From Anthopleura xanthogrammica (lineage: Eukaryota; Cnidaria; Anthozoa; Actiniaria; Actiniidae), in contig OZ025218.1 in NCBI GenBank assembly GCA_964019055.1, positions 4,305,059 through 4,369,058 on the forward strand: DNA of 64,000 bases, in the 5' to 3' direction. Below, one piece after another: positions 1-14,155 of this stretch. The notes beneath the pieces were generated by a model, which searched no databases, was not told the DNA's origin, and worked only from the letters and a program-made list of their open reading frames with translations. Made by a program: the position numbers and the translations under genes. Positions within the stretch are counted from its first letter, which is position 1. Each line of letters opens with the position of its first letter.

Positions 1-1355
1 CTTGGCTGAACAAAGTCAGGGCACGGCTAACTCACAGATCAAATCCTGAAACAACCTCTTGGCTGAACAAAGTCAGGGCACGGCTAACTCACAGATCAAA
101 TCCTGAAACAACCTCTTGGCTGAACAAAGTCAGGGCACGGCTAACTCACAGATCAAATCCTGAAACGACCTCTTGGCTGAACAAAGTCAGGGCACGGCTA
201 ACTCACAGATCAAATCCTGAAACAACCTCTTGGCTGAACAAAGTCAGGGCACGGCTAACTCACAGATCAAATCCTGAAACAACCTCTTGGCTGAACAAAG
301 TCAGGGCACGGCTAACTCACAGATCAAATCCTGAAACAACCTCTTGGCTGAACAAAGTCAGGGCACGGCTAACTCACAGATCAAATCCTGAAACGACCTC
401 TTGGCTGAACAAAGTCAGGGCACGGCTAACTCACAGATCAAATCCTGAAACAACCTCTTGGCTGAACAAAGTCAGGGCACGGCTAACTCACAGATCAAAT
501 CCTGAAACAACCTCTTGGCTGAACAAAGTCAGGGCATGGCTAACTCACAGATCAAATCCTGAAACAACCTCTTGGCTGAACAAAGTCAGGGCACGGCTAA
601 CTCACAGATCAAATCCTGAAACAACCTCTTGGCTGAACAAAGTCAGGGCACGGCTAACTCACAGATCAAATCCTGAAACAACCTCTTGGCTGAACAAAGT
701 CAGGGCATGGCTAACTCACAGATCAAATCCTGAAACAACCTCTTGGCTGAACAAAGTCAGGGCATGGCTAACTCACAGATCAAATCCTGAAACAACCTCT
801 TGGCTGAACAAAGTCAGGGCACGGCTAACTCACAGATCAAATCCTGAAACAACCTCTTGGCTGAACAAAGTCAGGGCACGGCTAACTCACAGATCAAATC
901 CTGAAACAACCTCTTGGCTGAACAAAGTCAGGGCACGGCTAACTCACAGATCAAATCCTGAAACAACCTCTTGGCTGAACAAAGTCAGGGCACGGCTAAC
1001 TCACAGATCAAATCCTGAAACAACCTCTTGGCTGAACAAAGTCAGGGCACGGCTAACTCACAGATCAAATCCTGAAACAACCTCTTGGCTGAACAAAGTC
1101 AGGGCACGGCTAACTCACAGATCAAATCCTGAAACGACCTCTTGGCTGAACAAAGTCAGGGCACGGCTAACTCACAGATCAAATCCTGAAACAACCTCTT
1201 GGCTGAACAAAGTCAGGGCACGGCTAACTCACAGATCAAATCCTGAAACGACCTCTTGGCTGAACAAAGTCAGGGCACGGCTAACTCACAGATCAAATCC
1301 TGAAACAACCTCTTGGCTGAACAAAGTCAGGGCACGGCTAACTCACAGATTAAAT
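1..1355. repeat. 57-bp tandem minisatellite, about 23.7 copies, enters from left edge
   Basis: A 57-bp unit beginning CTTGGCTGAACAAAGTCAGG is repeated head to tail without spacers from base 1; copy 24 starts at 1312 and decays after about 1355. Variation is almost confined to two positions: CACGGC becomes CATGGC in copies 10, 13 and 14, and AACAACC is AACGACC in copies 3, 7, 20 and 22. Both are C/T or G/A changes at CpG. Because 57 is divisible by 3, the frame starting at base 3 stays open to a TGA at 1356-1358, but it has no ATG. No promoter or splice signal ties it to a gene. Confidence 0.97.
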
Positions 1356-1358
1356 TGA

Positions 1359-2568
1359 CATTTAGTGTTTGATTTTGCGGAAGGAGGAAAATCGGTAAAT
1401 CCAGAAAAAAAAAATCTCGAATGATGTCCAGTCCTGAAATCAAACCTGACTTAGACCCAAAGGTGAGATGCGAGTGCACTACACCACCCTTGTTCCCCAA
1501 GTATAACATTTAGTGGAACCTTAATTAAAGGACGTGCACTTTGAACGCAGCAAGGAATATAGAATCTAGAAATGTTCAAAGGAGAAAAGAAAATGGTCGC
1601 AACCCAAGGGGAGGCATGATTGAAATATCAAGTCCTGCTTGAGAAGCACGCGATCGCTTTAGAAAAAGAAAGTTTGTCGCATACTACAGGTGCATGATAT
1701 TACTCAAGATACCATCACCTGTATGTTAGAATAATTTGAAGAAGTGTGTCCTGGCTGCTATGCACTGGTAAGATCATGGTCGCGATATACAGGTGTTACA
1801 ATGTGTTAGGGGGTTATCATATAAAGATTGTCTTAAAATAAATACCTGTTCGTTTTAGAGTAGAGGCTGGTCCCATACCACAGGCGTCGCATTTGATGTA
1901 GAGGACCCTATACAAGACGAACACGGTCGCTCTATTATAATAAATAGATGGTCGTATTCGAAAGGTTCGATATTACTTTAGAGACGCACAATAAGAACAC
2001 TGGTCTATTTAGCGATGGATTAGACACAAAATCCTATTAAATAGTAATTATGTAGCGGTTGCTTTTTTCTCTAATGCAACAGCCATCGGTATAGATTAAG
2101 ACCAAGATTTATCCCACAAAGTGTCGGCTGTCTTTTTTTCTCCTGAGCAATATTTTAATTAATATTTTGTTTTCAAAAGAATAAGCACCGAAACCGGTGA
2201 ACGCCTTTGTTTTATTATCTGAGGAACGGCTCCACTTGTGCCTGTAGGTATTACATTGTAAGTAATTTCCCCCCCTCGGCGAACCACTGTAGATAGACTA
2301 TCAGACAACACGCAGACTGAAGATCTGCGAAAGGTAGTTTAATACTTTTAATGTTCATCGATTGTGGATCCGTCTAATCTTGATTACTTAACGGGCGGTT
2401 TATATTTTTAATGTAATTGAAAGAGATTTATCGTGGATGGATTGAATATTCTAGTCATCAAAGCACTGAGGTATTATTATCATCATGAATTTTACAACGA
2501 ATGGTTAGGCGTCAACACAGTCGTGTTGTGCTGAGGATGTTTTATATATTGTTGCTTGAAATATGTAT
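1359..2568. other. Unique AT-rich sequence, no gene recognised
   Basis: No conserved protein segment, RNA gene or clear repeat is visible. Short frames on both strands look like chance. Confidence 0.6.
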
Positions 2569-2598
2569 TTAAATGATGATGACGACGACGACGACGAC

Positions 2599-2630
<32 letters not shown>
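2569..2630. repeat. (GAY)n trinucleotide array
   Basis: A run of GAT and GAC triplets, about 20 copies. A frame across it would encode polyaspartate but merges into another microsatellite, so I do not call it coding. Confidence 0.95.
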
Positions 2631-2631
<1 letters not shown>

Positions 2632-2690
2632 CATTGTTTAACATGCTCTCTTTTCATTTTTGTTGCCTTGCAACTCATCTCTTTCTACAT

Positions 2691-2837
2691 CATTCATTCA
2701 TTCATTCATTCATTCATTCATTCATTCATTCATTCATTCAGTCAGTCAGTCAGTCATTCATTCATTCATTCATTCATTCATTCATTCATTCATTCATTCA
2801 TTCATTCATTCATTCATTCATTCATTCATTCATTCAT
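2691..2837. repeat. (ATTC)n tetranucleotide array with a CAGT patch
   Basis: About 36 copies of ATTC, interrupted near 2738-2754 by four CAGT units. All forward frames stay open because 4-bp periodicity gives a 12-nt cycle without stops. It directly abuts the 5' end of a SINE. Confidence 0.97.
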
Positions 2838-2851
2838 CCATTTATTATTCA

Positions 2852-3045
2852 GGGATGGCATGGCACAGTTGGTTAGTGCGCGGCCTCCCGTGCAAAAGGT
2901 CCGGGTTCGATTGCCAGTGACCTCGCATCCTTGTTTCGACTTCTTTCCTCTCCGTGTAGCTTTAGATTGTCTTTATGTTGGCTCCAAAGCCGAGCTATCT
3001 CCGAGTCACACCTTCTTGAAACCACTTATATATACTCTTACTTAA
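2852..3045 (+). repeat. tRNA-derived SINE
   Basis: An A-box-like TGGCACAGTTGG at 2861-2872 and a B-box-like GGTTCGATTGCC at 2904-2915 have the spacing of an internal RNA polymerase III promoter. The segment cannot fold as a normal functional tRNA and continues into an unrelated body of about 130 bp, as in tRNA-derived SINEs. The 3' end is approximate. Confidence 0.7.
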
Positions 3046-4467
3046 GGTCAATGAATCTGATTGATATTTTCTTATGCTAATCAGCATTTCCATAGCAACG
3101 GTAAGCAAGCTTTTCGAAAAAACAGTTTCTTCTAAATATCTTGCTTTCGAAATCACAAGAGCATTTCATCGTATTTTATTGTTACCAATTTCAAGATCTC
3201 GATATAATGCCTTTTTTTTTTAACTTTAATTTAAAGACTTTTCCATATTAGTTTTCAGAGTGTTTGTCCACCGCAGGTCAACGATCAGGATTTTTTACAG
3301 TATTAATATTTTAGCAGTATATTTAATGAGAGAATGTGCTTCCACGTATAGTTTGAACAACTAGCAAGAAATACGAAGAAAAAAAACAACTACTACTGTT
3401 GTTAACTATTGTTAAGGTATTTACTAACTAATGTTAAGTCTTGAATTCTAGAGCCAGTGGCAGCGTAACTGAGAACATACAACAAACGAGAAATTTTATA
3501 TTTCGGAGTAGATTATATTTACATTAGAGACGTTCAAAATTTGAAAGTTGCAGCCAGGATTCGTGGCAATTTTTTTCAAATTAAAAGTTCTTAAAAACAA
3601 CTAAGCCAGAGTCTAGGAAGCAAGTTAAGATTACGTTCAAGATTTGTTCAGGTTAAGAGTTCGGCTCTTTGGACCAACGCGGTAGGTTTACAACGCCAGC
3701 ACGACAAAGATATATCGCTTCACAGATTATATTATTTTTATTATAAAAATAGCGGTTTTGAACAAAGTAATTTAATCGCATTCGATATTGAGCAGAAATT
3801 ATCGATATAGCTCTTTGCCGGCACATAAAGTATATTTGAAGTAATCACATCGCTCTCTTGTAATATCCGAATCACTTGCGTGGCTTGTATTTGAAAAAAA
3901 AAAAAAACGTGCTTATACATACTGATGAAGAAGTTGAAGTAGATACAAGCATCTCTCATTACAAAGCAATTCAGCAGTCATTTCCTCGAATCATTAGTTT
4001 TTCATCTAGCCGACCATACTGCTGTCAAGAACCGCGTCCGTCACATCAGACGTTATTAAAACTGAAACAAACATGTAAATATTTTTTTTATAAAAAACAT
4101 TTTCACTGAGATTGCTAAAAAAACATTCTTGGATAGGGAAATATTTTGAAAAATAAGTACAAAGCGTGGGTGGTTTTCTCATTGTTTTTGTATAAAATCT
4201 GAATTGAATTATAACGGTTTTTGATTCAAAGTTCTGTGGTAAAACAGCAAAACCAAATATTTTTGCCTTAAAACCGGCGTAGCATTCGAATATGATACGT
4301 GCAATCCCCGTTCCGTGCATGAAATACTGCTTCAATCAGTAGTTGGCACAGCATATCAGTTATTTTTTTAGCATCATAAGATTTGAATCAGAACCTGATG
4401 TTTTTATCCGTGAAGTTTGTTACTCCTCGGAGAGTTATAACTTTTGGGACTCAAGCAATCAGACCCG
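3046..4467. other. AT-rich sequence, no gene recognised
   Basis: Only short open frames lie here, including overlapping ones on both strands between 3741 and 4335. None resembles a known protein or has neighbouring splice sites that make sense. Confidence 0.55.
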
Positions 4468-4862
4468 TTAAGCTGCATCTACACGAGCAATTTTTCCTTG
4501 ACAAGTATCCTTGACAATTTTCATTGCTCGCTTAGAAGATTAGTAAGTTTTCCTTGACAATTTTTTATTGACAAGTTTTCCTTGCTCATCTAGATGTTGA
4601 ACAAGTTTTTCTTGACAAGTTTCGATGAGCGAAGTAACCGGCTGAGAACTAATCTCATTAATATTCCTTGCCACATTTTCCTTGTTGTCCGTCTACACGA
4701 GCAAATTTCATCCTTGACAATTTTCTCTTGTCAAGGAAAAGCCAGCATGCCAGCTTTTCCTTGTCAAGGAAAAATTGTTAATTTTACTCCATCTACACGA
4801 GCAATTTTTCCTTGTCAAGGAAAACTTGTCAAGGAAAAATTGCTCGTGTAGATGCCGCTTTA
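4468..4862. mobile_element. Inverted-repeat MITE-like element, about 395 bp
   Basis: The left end reads TTAAGCTGCATCTACACGAG and the right end is its near inverse, finishing at GATGCCGCTTTA. The interior is full of CCTTGACAA / TTGTCAAGG words on both strands and has further internal copies of TCTACACGAGCAA near 4690 and 4790. It has no coding capacity, so it would be non-autonomous. The superfamily is not identified. Confidence 0.8.
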
Positions 4863-6067
4863 GAGACTTGCCTGTCTACATCGAGCTATAGGGTGTTCCA
4901 TTGGTATATCTATGCTTAGCTGTTTATAATATATAATTATGTATTTTAAAGTCCAATAGCGAAACCCACAGTTACTATTAATAGGCCAAAACTCAAACAA
5001 AAAATGGATCTCGAAGGATTCCAAATAGTCATTTTATTATTTTTTGAATGCAAGAATGCTAAGAATAAATCATCAACTCATACAAACCTGAATACTGACG
5101 TCATCTGTGCGCTTCCCTATTGTATTAATACGCATGCTCAGAACCACTACAACTAACCGCAAACGCAAGTCACGTAAATTAATGTAACGCATTACTGCGT
5201 ATTAAAATGCCCTAGATAGGTATTTACAATCACTGCCAAGGGAACGAAACAACAAAAGGCGCGGCCGCCATGTTGAAAAAGATAGCGGATCTAGAATCAA
5301 ATAAAAGTCTTTCGTTCAATGTAGCCAATATGGCTGCTATGCTGTGATATAAAATCTAGTATTTGAACAGGGCCTTGAATGTCTCAGGGGTTCCTTTTAT
5401 CCAAACGTTTCTGTAAGCATTATCAATTTAGTAGTTCTATGACATCAAACTTTAGCAAGTAGTATAGTGTGTAAATTATTCACAACTAGGCCCGCAAGGT
5501 ATCATGAGATACTTTTTCGCGTTCAAATTTGATCAGTACAATTATTCGCTTTTTTTCTCTGAAATTCAATGGAATGACTAGTAACACCCCCTTGTTGCAT
5601 ACCATTTTGAGAATAAATTTAGGGAAGAATTAAATTTCCAAACTCTCTACGTCAAATTCCACAATATCTTTTTGCAGCTCGAGATTGTTCGAGAGCCTTC
5701 TTTTGACCTTCAGAAAAGCAATTCAAATGTTCTACTCATTCGGAATTACTCATTCATTTGTTAAAAATAGCTATTTCGCTAATAATAAACCAGCAATAGA
5801 ACACGCTGATACGTTTCAGACTTTGCTTTAAGCAATCATTGTGAATTTGGTTTGGGCGATCATACCAGCAAAAACCTACAATGCGGGCCAAACAAGTTGT
5901 AAGTAGTATCGAAGGTAAGAAAAGTAAAACTCGCGCAGGGTAATCTGAACATGCAATTATCTAAAGGGTTGTTAATGGAACGATAAATTGCGAAATTAAT
6001 AGCAAAATTGATAGTTTTTAATACGTAGGTACTAGATCGCATTATGCTTATCAAAACTAAAATTCTC
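4863..6067. other. No gene recognised
   Basis: Mostly AT-rich sequence. One isolated GC-rich patch at about 5257-5275 holds a GCGGCCGC site followed by CCATGTTG. I see no open frame or repeat array that can be supported. Confidence 0.55.
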
Positions 6068-7113
<1,046 letters not shown>

Positions 7114-9152
7114 CCTTTTTCACGCCATGAATAATGTCAAATTTAAGTATGACTTTTACAAAAAAGATAAAAACTCTCGAATCAAATGTCATACTTAACA
7201 AGTCTACTCCGACAATGAGGCGGGAAGTAAAAAAACTCTGAAGGTACAAATGCTAAATTTTTCAAAAGTGAAAGTAGTTCGCGTTCTCCAACAGCCATGT
7301 ATAATACGCTCTCCGCTCATACTTACCCAAAGGCATTAAAATTATACGATTTTTTTTTTTTAACTCGAAACAGTAGTAATGTAAACATCCGGTCATTCAA
7401 AGGGCGGTTTATAACGCACGCAAAGCTAAACAAACAAGTAGTATAGAGGGTGGGGATAACTCTGTTATCATATATTTTTCCGGCTGAATAAAATGGTTGT
7501 TTTAATACATAGAAGTTGTTAAATAATGTTACAGTGAAAGAAATTAAATGTATGTGCTATATATATATGAGTAATGTTTTCGTATAAGTGCCAGTACTTT
7601 AGTCCTACCGTATCTTACCGTATAGCCGTGGCGTTGTGATTGCATGCAATTTCGACGTTACGGCAAGTTGTATCTCGTACCTGCTGTAAGTCAGTGCCAT
7701 TTGTTTTCCACTCATACGAGAATCAGTGAATACATATATAGTGCTTAAGATGAATATATATAATACCTTACATGTATGAGGCTTTATTGCTTGGCAACGA
7801 TCAGATGATTAGGTCACAGCACATGATCGCGATACCAGTAAACACTGTCCTCTATGCTCAATCATCCAGCTACCCTTTTTCTTGATGATCATTTTTGTTC
7901 ATGCCTATTCTCTTGTTGATGGCTATTCACCTCAGGTAAATATGCCTCACTGAGAAACTATGTCTGTTGATAGCAAACTATAGGATAAGACCTGAGGGTT
8001 TACAATGTTGTTAAACGGTTTTTTGATGTTTATACTTCAGTTAGAAATTATGGGATAACTTTGCTTCTGTTTATATCGCCTTGATGTGCCCCTATAAGTC
8101 TCATAATTCATATTCGCAAATGTTAACTTACATTTTATCAGTAAATTTCAAGGCTAAAACTTTTTAGTAACAGATGTGTGTGTATATATATATTATTATT
8201 TTCAAGTTGTTTATCAATTGGGCTTTCTGAAAAAAATCTCAGGGACGATACCCCATGATTTCTGATGTGCTTTCTATATACCTATATATTTTTGATATAC
8301 TGTATATGTATTCGAAGCGGCCATAAGATTTTGCAAATGGCTGTATATATGCACATGTGAATATATATGTATATGTATAGACCATTGTCACTGAATAACG
8401 TTAAGGATATACTTGAGTAAAGACTAACAAAAAAGAAAACATCATTATAGCAGTTATTCCATACTTTCATTTTGATATCTGTATGTTATCAAACAGCTGT
8501 GCAAGACTTTCAGTTTTCTAGTCATTAAACAGCAACGTCCGTAAAGAAAGTAAGACAAGTGCACAGTTAGTTCTGTCGGTAAATTAAAAGCCGTTTCAAA
8601 AGACTATTTTTCTATGACGTTAATGCCGCACAAAGCGCATCTACTGGGCAGTGGCTATCTACTAATCAAGTCCCGATCGTAATCTTTTAGATTTGGTCAT
8701 ATAAAAGGGTGCCCTGAAGACTTGGACATTTGACTACTCCTAAACGTCACTGTGCTAAAGATAAGCGGAAGAGATCAAAGCCACATCGAGAGAATTCGAC
8801 TTTGGTCTAAAAGGATTTGTGAGTAGTTTTGTGCTTTAGGGATGTTGGATATATTCGGAAGGAAGATCTGTCGTGTTGATAGGGCAGCCTTTTACTGACT
8901 TCTTGCCAACGTCAGTTTAGTGATTTGGTTGGTAATATCAACACGTCGAAAAACAAATTGTAGAAAGTAAGACATTGGTAAGTAAATAGACTAGTGGACT
9001 GTAATGTTTGCGTCTTGAACCAAGCTAATCTTAATTATCTGTCCATTTTGTTAGATTTGCGAGAAAAATCACAACTGTATTTTTTAATAGCTATCGCTGT
9101 GATTAAATAAAAAAGCTTTCTAGCGAGGTTGTACTACCGTCATTAGGTCTTT
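7114..9152. other. AT-rich sequence, no gene recognised
   Basis: Contains short TA runs near 7560 and 8190 only. No conserved protein, RNA or inverted-repeat element is evident. Confidence 0.55.
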
Positions 9153-9511
9153 GAATAGAATAGAATAGAATAGAATAGAATAGAATAGAATAGAATAGAA
9201 TAGAATAGAATAGAATAGAATAGAATAGAATAGAATAGAATAGAATAGAATAGAATAGAATAGAATAGAATAGAATAGAATAGAATAGAATAGAATAGAA
9301 TAGAATAGAATAGAATAGAATAGAATAGAATAGAATAGAATAGAATAGAATAGAATAGAATAGAATAGAATAGAATAGAATAGAATAGAATAGAATAGAA
9401 TAGAATAGAATAGAATAGAATAGAATAGAATAGAATAGAATAGAATAGAATAGAATAGAATAGAATAGAATAGAATAGAATAGAATAGAATAGAATAGAA
9501 TAGAATAGAAT
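9153..9511. repeat. (GAATA)n pentanucleotide array, about 71 perfect copies
   Basis: An uninterrupted run of GAATA. On the minus strand every frame is open, giving Ser-Ile-Leu-Phe-Tyr repeats; these are not evidence of a protein. Confidence 0.98.
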
Positions 9512-12500
9512 TTTCTAACCAAGCACTATTATAATTTTCTTTCAATGTCGTTTCTAAATGTTTTCTCCACTTAATTTTGGCTGTTTTTAGAGATTTCAAA
9601 TAGGTGCACGATTGAAGCAATGCAATTAACTCAATAATAGGAGCAAAGCAGATTATTGAAAAGAGATTATACACTAAAATGCCAGTAAAATGTGAGCTCT
9701 AATCTATTTACTCAATCATATATTTGTCTTCTAAACTTGTCCATAACCTAGACGTTATTTAACGATCAAACGTTTTAGACATCTATGTGTACTTCGTACT
9801 TAGTTTGTAAACATTTGAGCATGGAACAGGATTATTAACTTTGTTTTGAATAGAATTCTTGCCATATAATATATGAACGTGACATTAAGCATTGGCCGAT
9901 TAATTCATTTCATAACCTTTCTTTCGTTTTTCTTTACATAGCAAAGCGATGATTTTATCAACGTTTATGTCCAACCTGACAGTAATAGAGGATTCGATCA
10001 TTTATGCACTTTATTTATTTATTTTTTATTCATCCATCCAACCTTTCCTTCAGTCACGTGTTAATCCATCCATCCATCCATACTTCTCGTCCATCTCATT
10101 CCATGATCCATACATCATACCTTTTATTCATTCATCTACTTGTACATTCACTCATACATTTTGTTCATTTATTTACACGTTCATCTACTCATTTGCTAGT
10201 TTAGTAAAACCTTGATTATTCACCCATCCATTCAATGGGAATCCACTTTTTCACTTTTTCATTTCAGTTTTTTTTTTTTTTTCATATTTGTCATACATTG
10301 AAAGAGAAGTAGCTTAAAAAAAGATATCTAGAAAAGGAAAAAAATCATACCACTTTTCCAAAATTTTCAAGATTCTGGGACACAATCAACTCAATAGGCG
10401 TTTTAAGAAGGAGGACGAATGGCTAGAGGGAACTCTCAGTGCAAGAGATGGGTCTTTAAAAACAATGAGAAAACCACCAAACCTCTTTCTGTCCTCCATG
10501 TAAACATAATCCAGTCTCATAAAGTGACAATTTAAAGTTTAAACACGAACATCGTATCACGGTATATTTAGTAAAACTAACTACACTGATATACAACTAA
10601 TGGTGTTATTTTTATAAATAAACAATACAATCTTTTGATATAATAAATATTTCTTATCGTTAAAAATCACGGTTATAACGTCAAAAAATGCCGTCACAAG
10701 TCTTTATCTGGAGCTGGTAATGGTGGTCCTGATTCTAGCCTTAATGCTTGATGAACGCAAGGAAATAAAATAGCAATAAATAACAAATTCAAAACCGCCG
10801 TTTTTTAAATTTAACCAACATGGCGGCCATGAAAATCTTTGAAAATAATGAGTAAACCTGACTTTGTTTCTTCTATTTTTTTTCTTCTGATGAGGGACAC
10901 TTTTTCCTGCAGACCATCGACTTGAAAATTATGAATGCGATGTTCAGTAGAAGTTTATTGACATCCCTGGGGCGAATCGGGATTTTTCACTTTCAAGCAA
11001 ACGGAAACTCATTTACACTGAATTTTATCAAAGATTTCATGTTAACTCGTAGTTGAGGGGAAAGACGTGTGGGATGTCGAAAGATAAACACAGAGCTATT
11101 CTTAGATCACCACTCCACGATATTACTATCACAGCACTGTTCTTATTGCTATCTAGCATCATATCTAATAGAATATGTTTTATTGACAAGATAATAGTCT
11201 TATTATATTAGTATTGGTAGTATTGGTATCTATTACAATCATATCGCTAGCTATTTGTTTTCCAAATGTAAGGGATAAAGCTCCTTCAGTTAGAATGAGT
11301 CCTTTTCATTCATCCATCGGAAATATTTCAAAAGGAATAAGTCTGAAAATTAGTAAGAAAATATGCTTAAAATAATGGAAAGGTACACAGGACTCTTGAG
11401 TATTATTAACGGAAAGGTACTGGCCACGGCTGGGGTACCTATAGGGAACCATGCATCAAAACGGGAATCACTTATTCGCTTGGATGACAATATGGAATCT
11501 CTCGCGGAACAGGGCTGGTATGCTTGTTGGATTAGGGATATAGAATTCAAAGTAAAATATCTGGATTATTAGAAATAAGAAATATTTTAGCTAAAATTAA
11601 ACATTTCGTTAACCACAACACAGTTGGGTATGATATTAACCCTGAGTGGGCTATGCTGTTTTTATCTTTAGGCCACCCTTACGAGAAAAATAATTTCTGA
11701 TACCATTGTTTACATTTTGTTTTATCAGCACGAATTCAAAAACAGAGAAAATGACGTCATAAATCACAGAACAAAAGAATGTTTTTCTTTTTTGGTGACT
11801 AATGAAGTATTTGATTTGATTTTGAAAACAGCGGCTTTTTTAGTGATGAATAATCTATGAAAAAAAGTCGATATGATACTCTGGATCTTCGGCACTTTTC
11901 TGTCTGTTCCAATACAGTATCGCTTCTGTGCCGGCTACAAAGATTGATGCTATAAGATTACTAGTATACGCATTTCTGTCGGCATGTGCGTTCATCCACT
12001 TAAATATTAGGCATATACCCGTTTTGATTCCTTTATTTTCTTTTGTTTTCCGTATCATTGATAAAACTCTTCCATATTACCTCTGACTATCTCTATTCTA
12101 CAATGAAATCAAGTCTGTTTATAGTATCTTTTGTTTTATCCAACTCGCACAGCATGATGGGTCACAGAATGGTATTCACATCAACTCCTATTTCGTTTTT
12201 ACAGACTGAGATCTTGCGAGTGTAACATCGTTCGAACAAGCAGAGAAGAAAAGTTTCTACTACCCAAGGTAAGTCAGTAGATTGTTAGGTTACAAAAAGG
12301 GTGTTCAGAAGTGAGCCCAGTAGTTAAAGTATTAATTGGGAATGGTTGCGTGAGCAGACAATTTTCCAGCTCGTGTTCTTCATTTAGATACAATTTCCTG
12401 TGAAAAATAATAGCGGGTTAAAAGGGTTAATAAGATTTTCTGGTAGGCAAGTGTACCTAACCCCTGATACAATACTTTCAGTATTGATTCTACATGAAAC

Positions 12501-13042
12501 TAGATAGTTGAATGTTGAAATTATATTTCTTCATTTGAGTGTTGCGTCTTTAAGTTATAAATGTTTATACTTCCAATATTTTAATGACTGTGTCGACATC
12601 CCAGGCTTTTGAGTGTATTTATTTTACTCTATTTTTTAAAAACTCATGATTCGGTGCTATAGCTCAGTATTTCCAATAAATTTGATTCTTTTGGCGTGCT
12701 GCCAGGCTGCTTGTATCGATGTTTGATGCGAAATTGATACTCAGCTCGCAAGAATTCAAACATAAGCCTCAGATACTTACTTTAATTACTCACTTAATGT
12801 GTTTAGTGTTAAAAGTGAAACGTTTAGCCGAATCTTATGTACAAACGGTGCGAGCAGAGTAATCATTTAGTATAAATTTTAAAACTTTCTTTAGAAGAAA
12901 GTCCCTTGAAAAAGTAAGATTACTTTCTAAATGGGCAACTAAAGTTTTGTTTTGGCAAAACGTTTCAGCGTTAAAGGAAGCAACATCAAATTTACTTTTG
13001 TAACACGGAATAGTTGCAATTAGATAGATGCATATGGAGGAA
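9512..13042. other. No gene recognised; weak CATC/CATT-rich patch
   Basis: About 10030-10240 is a decayed CATC/CATT-rich stretch. A 69-codon frame at 11363-11572 (+) is overlapped by an open frame on the other strand and matches no family I know. CAACATGGCGGCCATG at about 10817 is a YY1-like GGCGG/ATGG word, but no gene start is visible next to it. Confidence 0.5.
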
Positions 13043-13406
13043 CGGACGGACGGACGGACGGACGGACGGATGGATGGATGGATGGATGGATGGATGGATG
13101 GATGGATGGATGGATGGATGGATGGATGGATGGATGGACGGATGGACGGACGGACGGACGGACGGATGGATGGATGGATGGATGGATGGATGGATGGATG
13201 GATGGATGGATGGATGGATGGATGGATGGATGGATGGATGGATGGATGGACGGACGGACGGACGGACGGACGGATGGATGGATGGATGGATGGATGGATG
13301 GATGGATGGATGGATGGATGGATGGATGGATGGATGGATGGATGGATGGATGGATGGATGGATGGATGGATGGATGGATGGATGGATGGATGGATGGATG
13401 GATGGA
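13043..13406. repeat. (GGAT)n array with GGAC blocks
   Basis: About 90 tetranucleotides. GGAT runs alternate with GGAC blocks near 13043-13070, 13137-13165 and 13247-13272, so the array has a larger-scale pattern. Frames on both strands are open for over 120 codons and are artefacts of the repeat. Confidence 0.97.
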
Positions 13407-13854
13407 ATTTAATGTATTTATTTTGGTATTCATAATCTAACATGGCTGCCAGTTTCATTCCCTCATCAAATGATGCAAAGCACGTCACTGCACGGAATTT
13501 GTCACCGGAAATACACTAAGTATAATACATAAAAGTAGAATAATAAATAAAGTCTGCAGGATACTTTTTAATAGTTTTACATAATGATCTGGTTGTTCTT
13601 AGTGCTCGTCTGGCACGTGTTTCGTGTTTTGTCGGAACAGTGACTCGTTTATCCCCTAGTGTGCTTTTAATTTCCTAAATCTCTTAATGATTTTCCGTTG
13701 CAGTTTTTCTCTGGTATTAACCAATTTTCATCTTGCCATGGATCTCCTTGTGGTTTGTCTTAAGTTTCACTCGAGTAGCAAGTTAAGGTTTTTTTCATTA
13801 CATTACTAATCCAAGAAAAATACTTGATATTGTCCTGAAGGTCCAACTAGTAGC

Positions 13855-14155
13855 CTTTCTTTCTTTCTTTCTTTCTTTCTTTCTCTCTTTCTTTCTTTCT
13901 TTCTTTCTTTCTCTCTTTCTTTCTTTCCTTCTTTCTTTCTTTCTTTCCTATTTTTCTTCTTTTTTTTTTTCTTTCTTCCTTTCTTTCTTTTTCTTTTTTT
14001 TTTTTTTCCTTTCTTTCTTTCGTTCTTTCTTTTCTCTTTCTCTTTCTATTTTTTCTCTTTTCTTTTCTTCTTTCTTCCTTTCATATTCTTACTTTATCCC
14101 TAGCACTTCCTTAAGCTTGCTATTTTTTTCTTTCTTTCTTTCTTACACGTTCAAT
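13855..14155. repeat. Homopyrimidine (TTTC)n tract
   Basis: Almost pure pyrimidine on the plus strand for about 300 bp, built from TTTC with variants. Confidence 0.93.

Noticed and set aside
1..1355. Possible CRISPR array
   Set aside because: The repeats are contiguous 57-bp units with no unique spacers, in a genome with spliced animal genes.
11363..11572. 69-codon plus-strand frame
   Set aside because: Not recognised, overlapped by an antisense frame of similar length, no splice or promoter context.
12835..13488. 217-codon His-Pro-Ser-Ile frame and overlapping plus-strand Trp-Met-Asp-Gly frames
   Set aside because: Tetranucleotide array open on both strands; the flanking residues match nothing.
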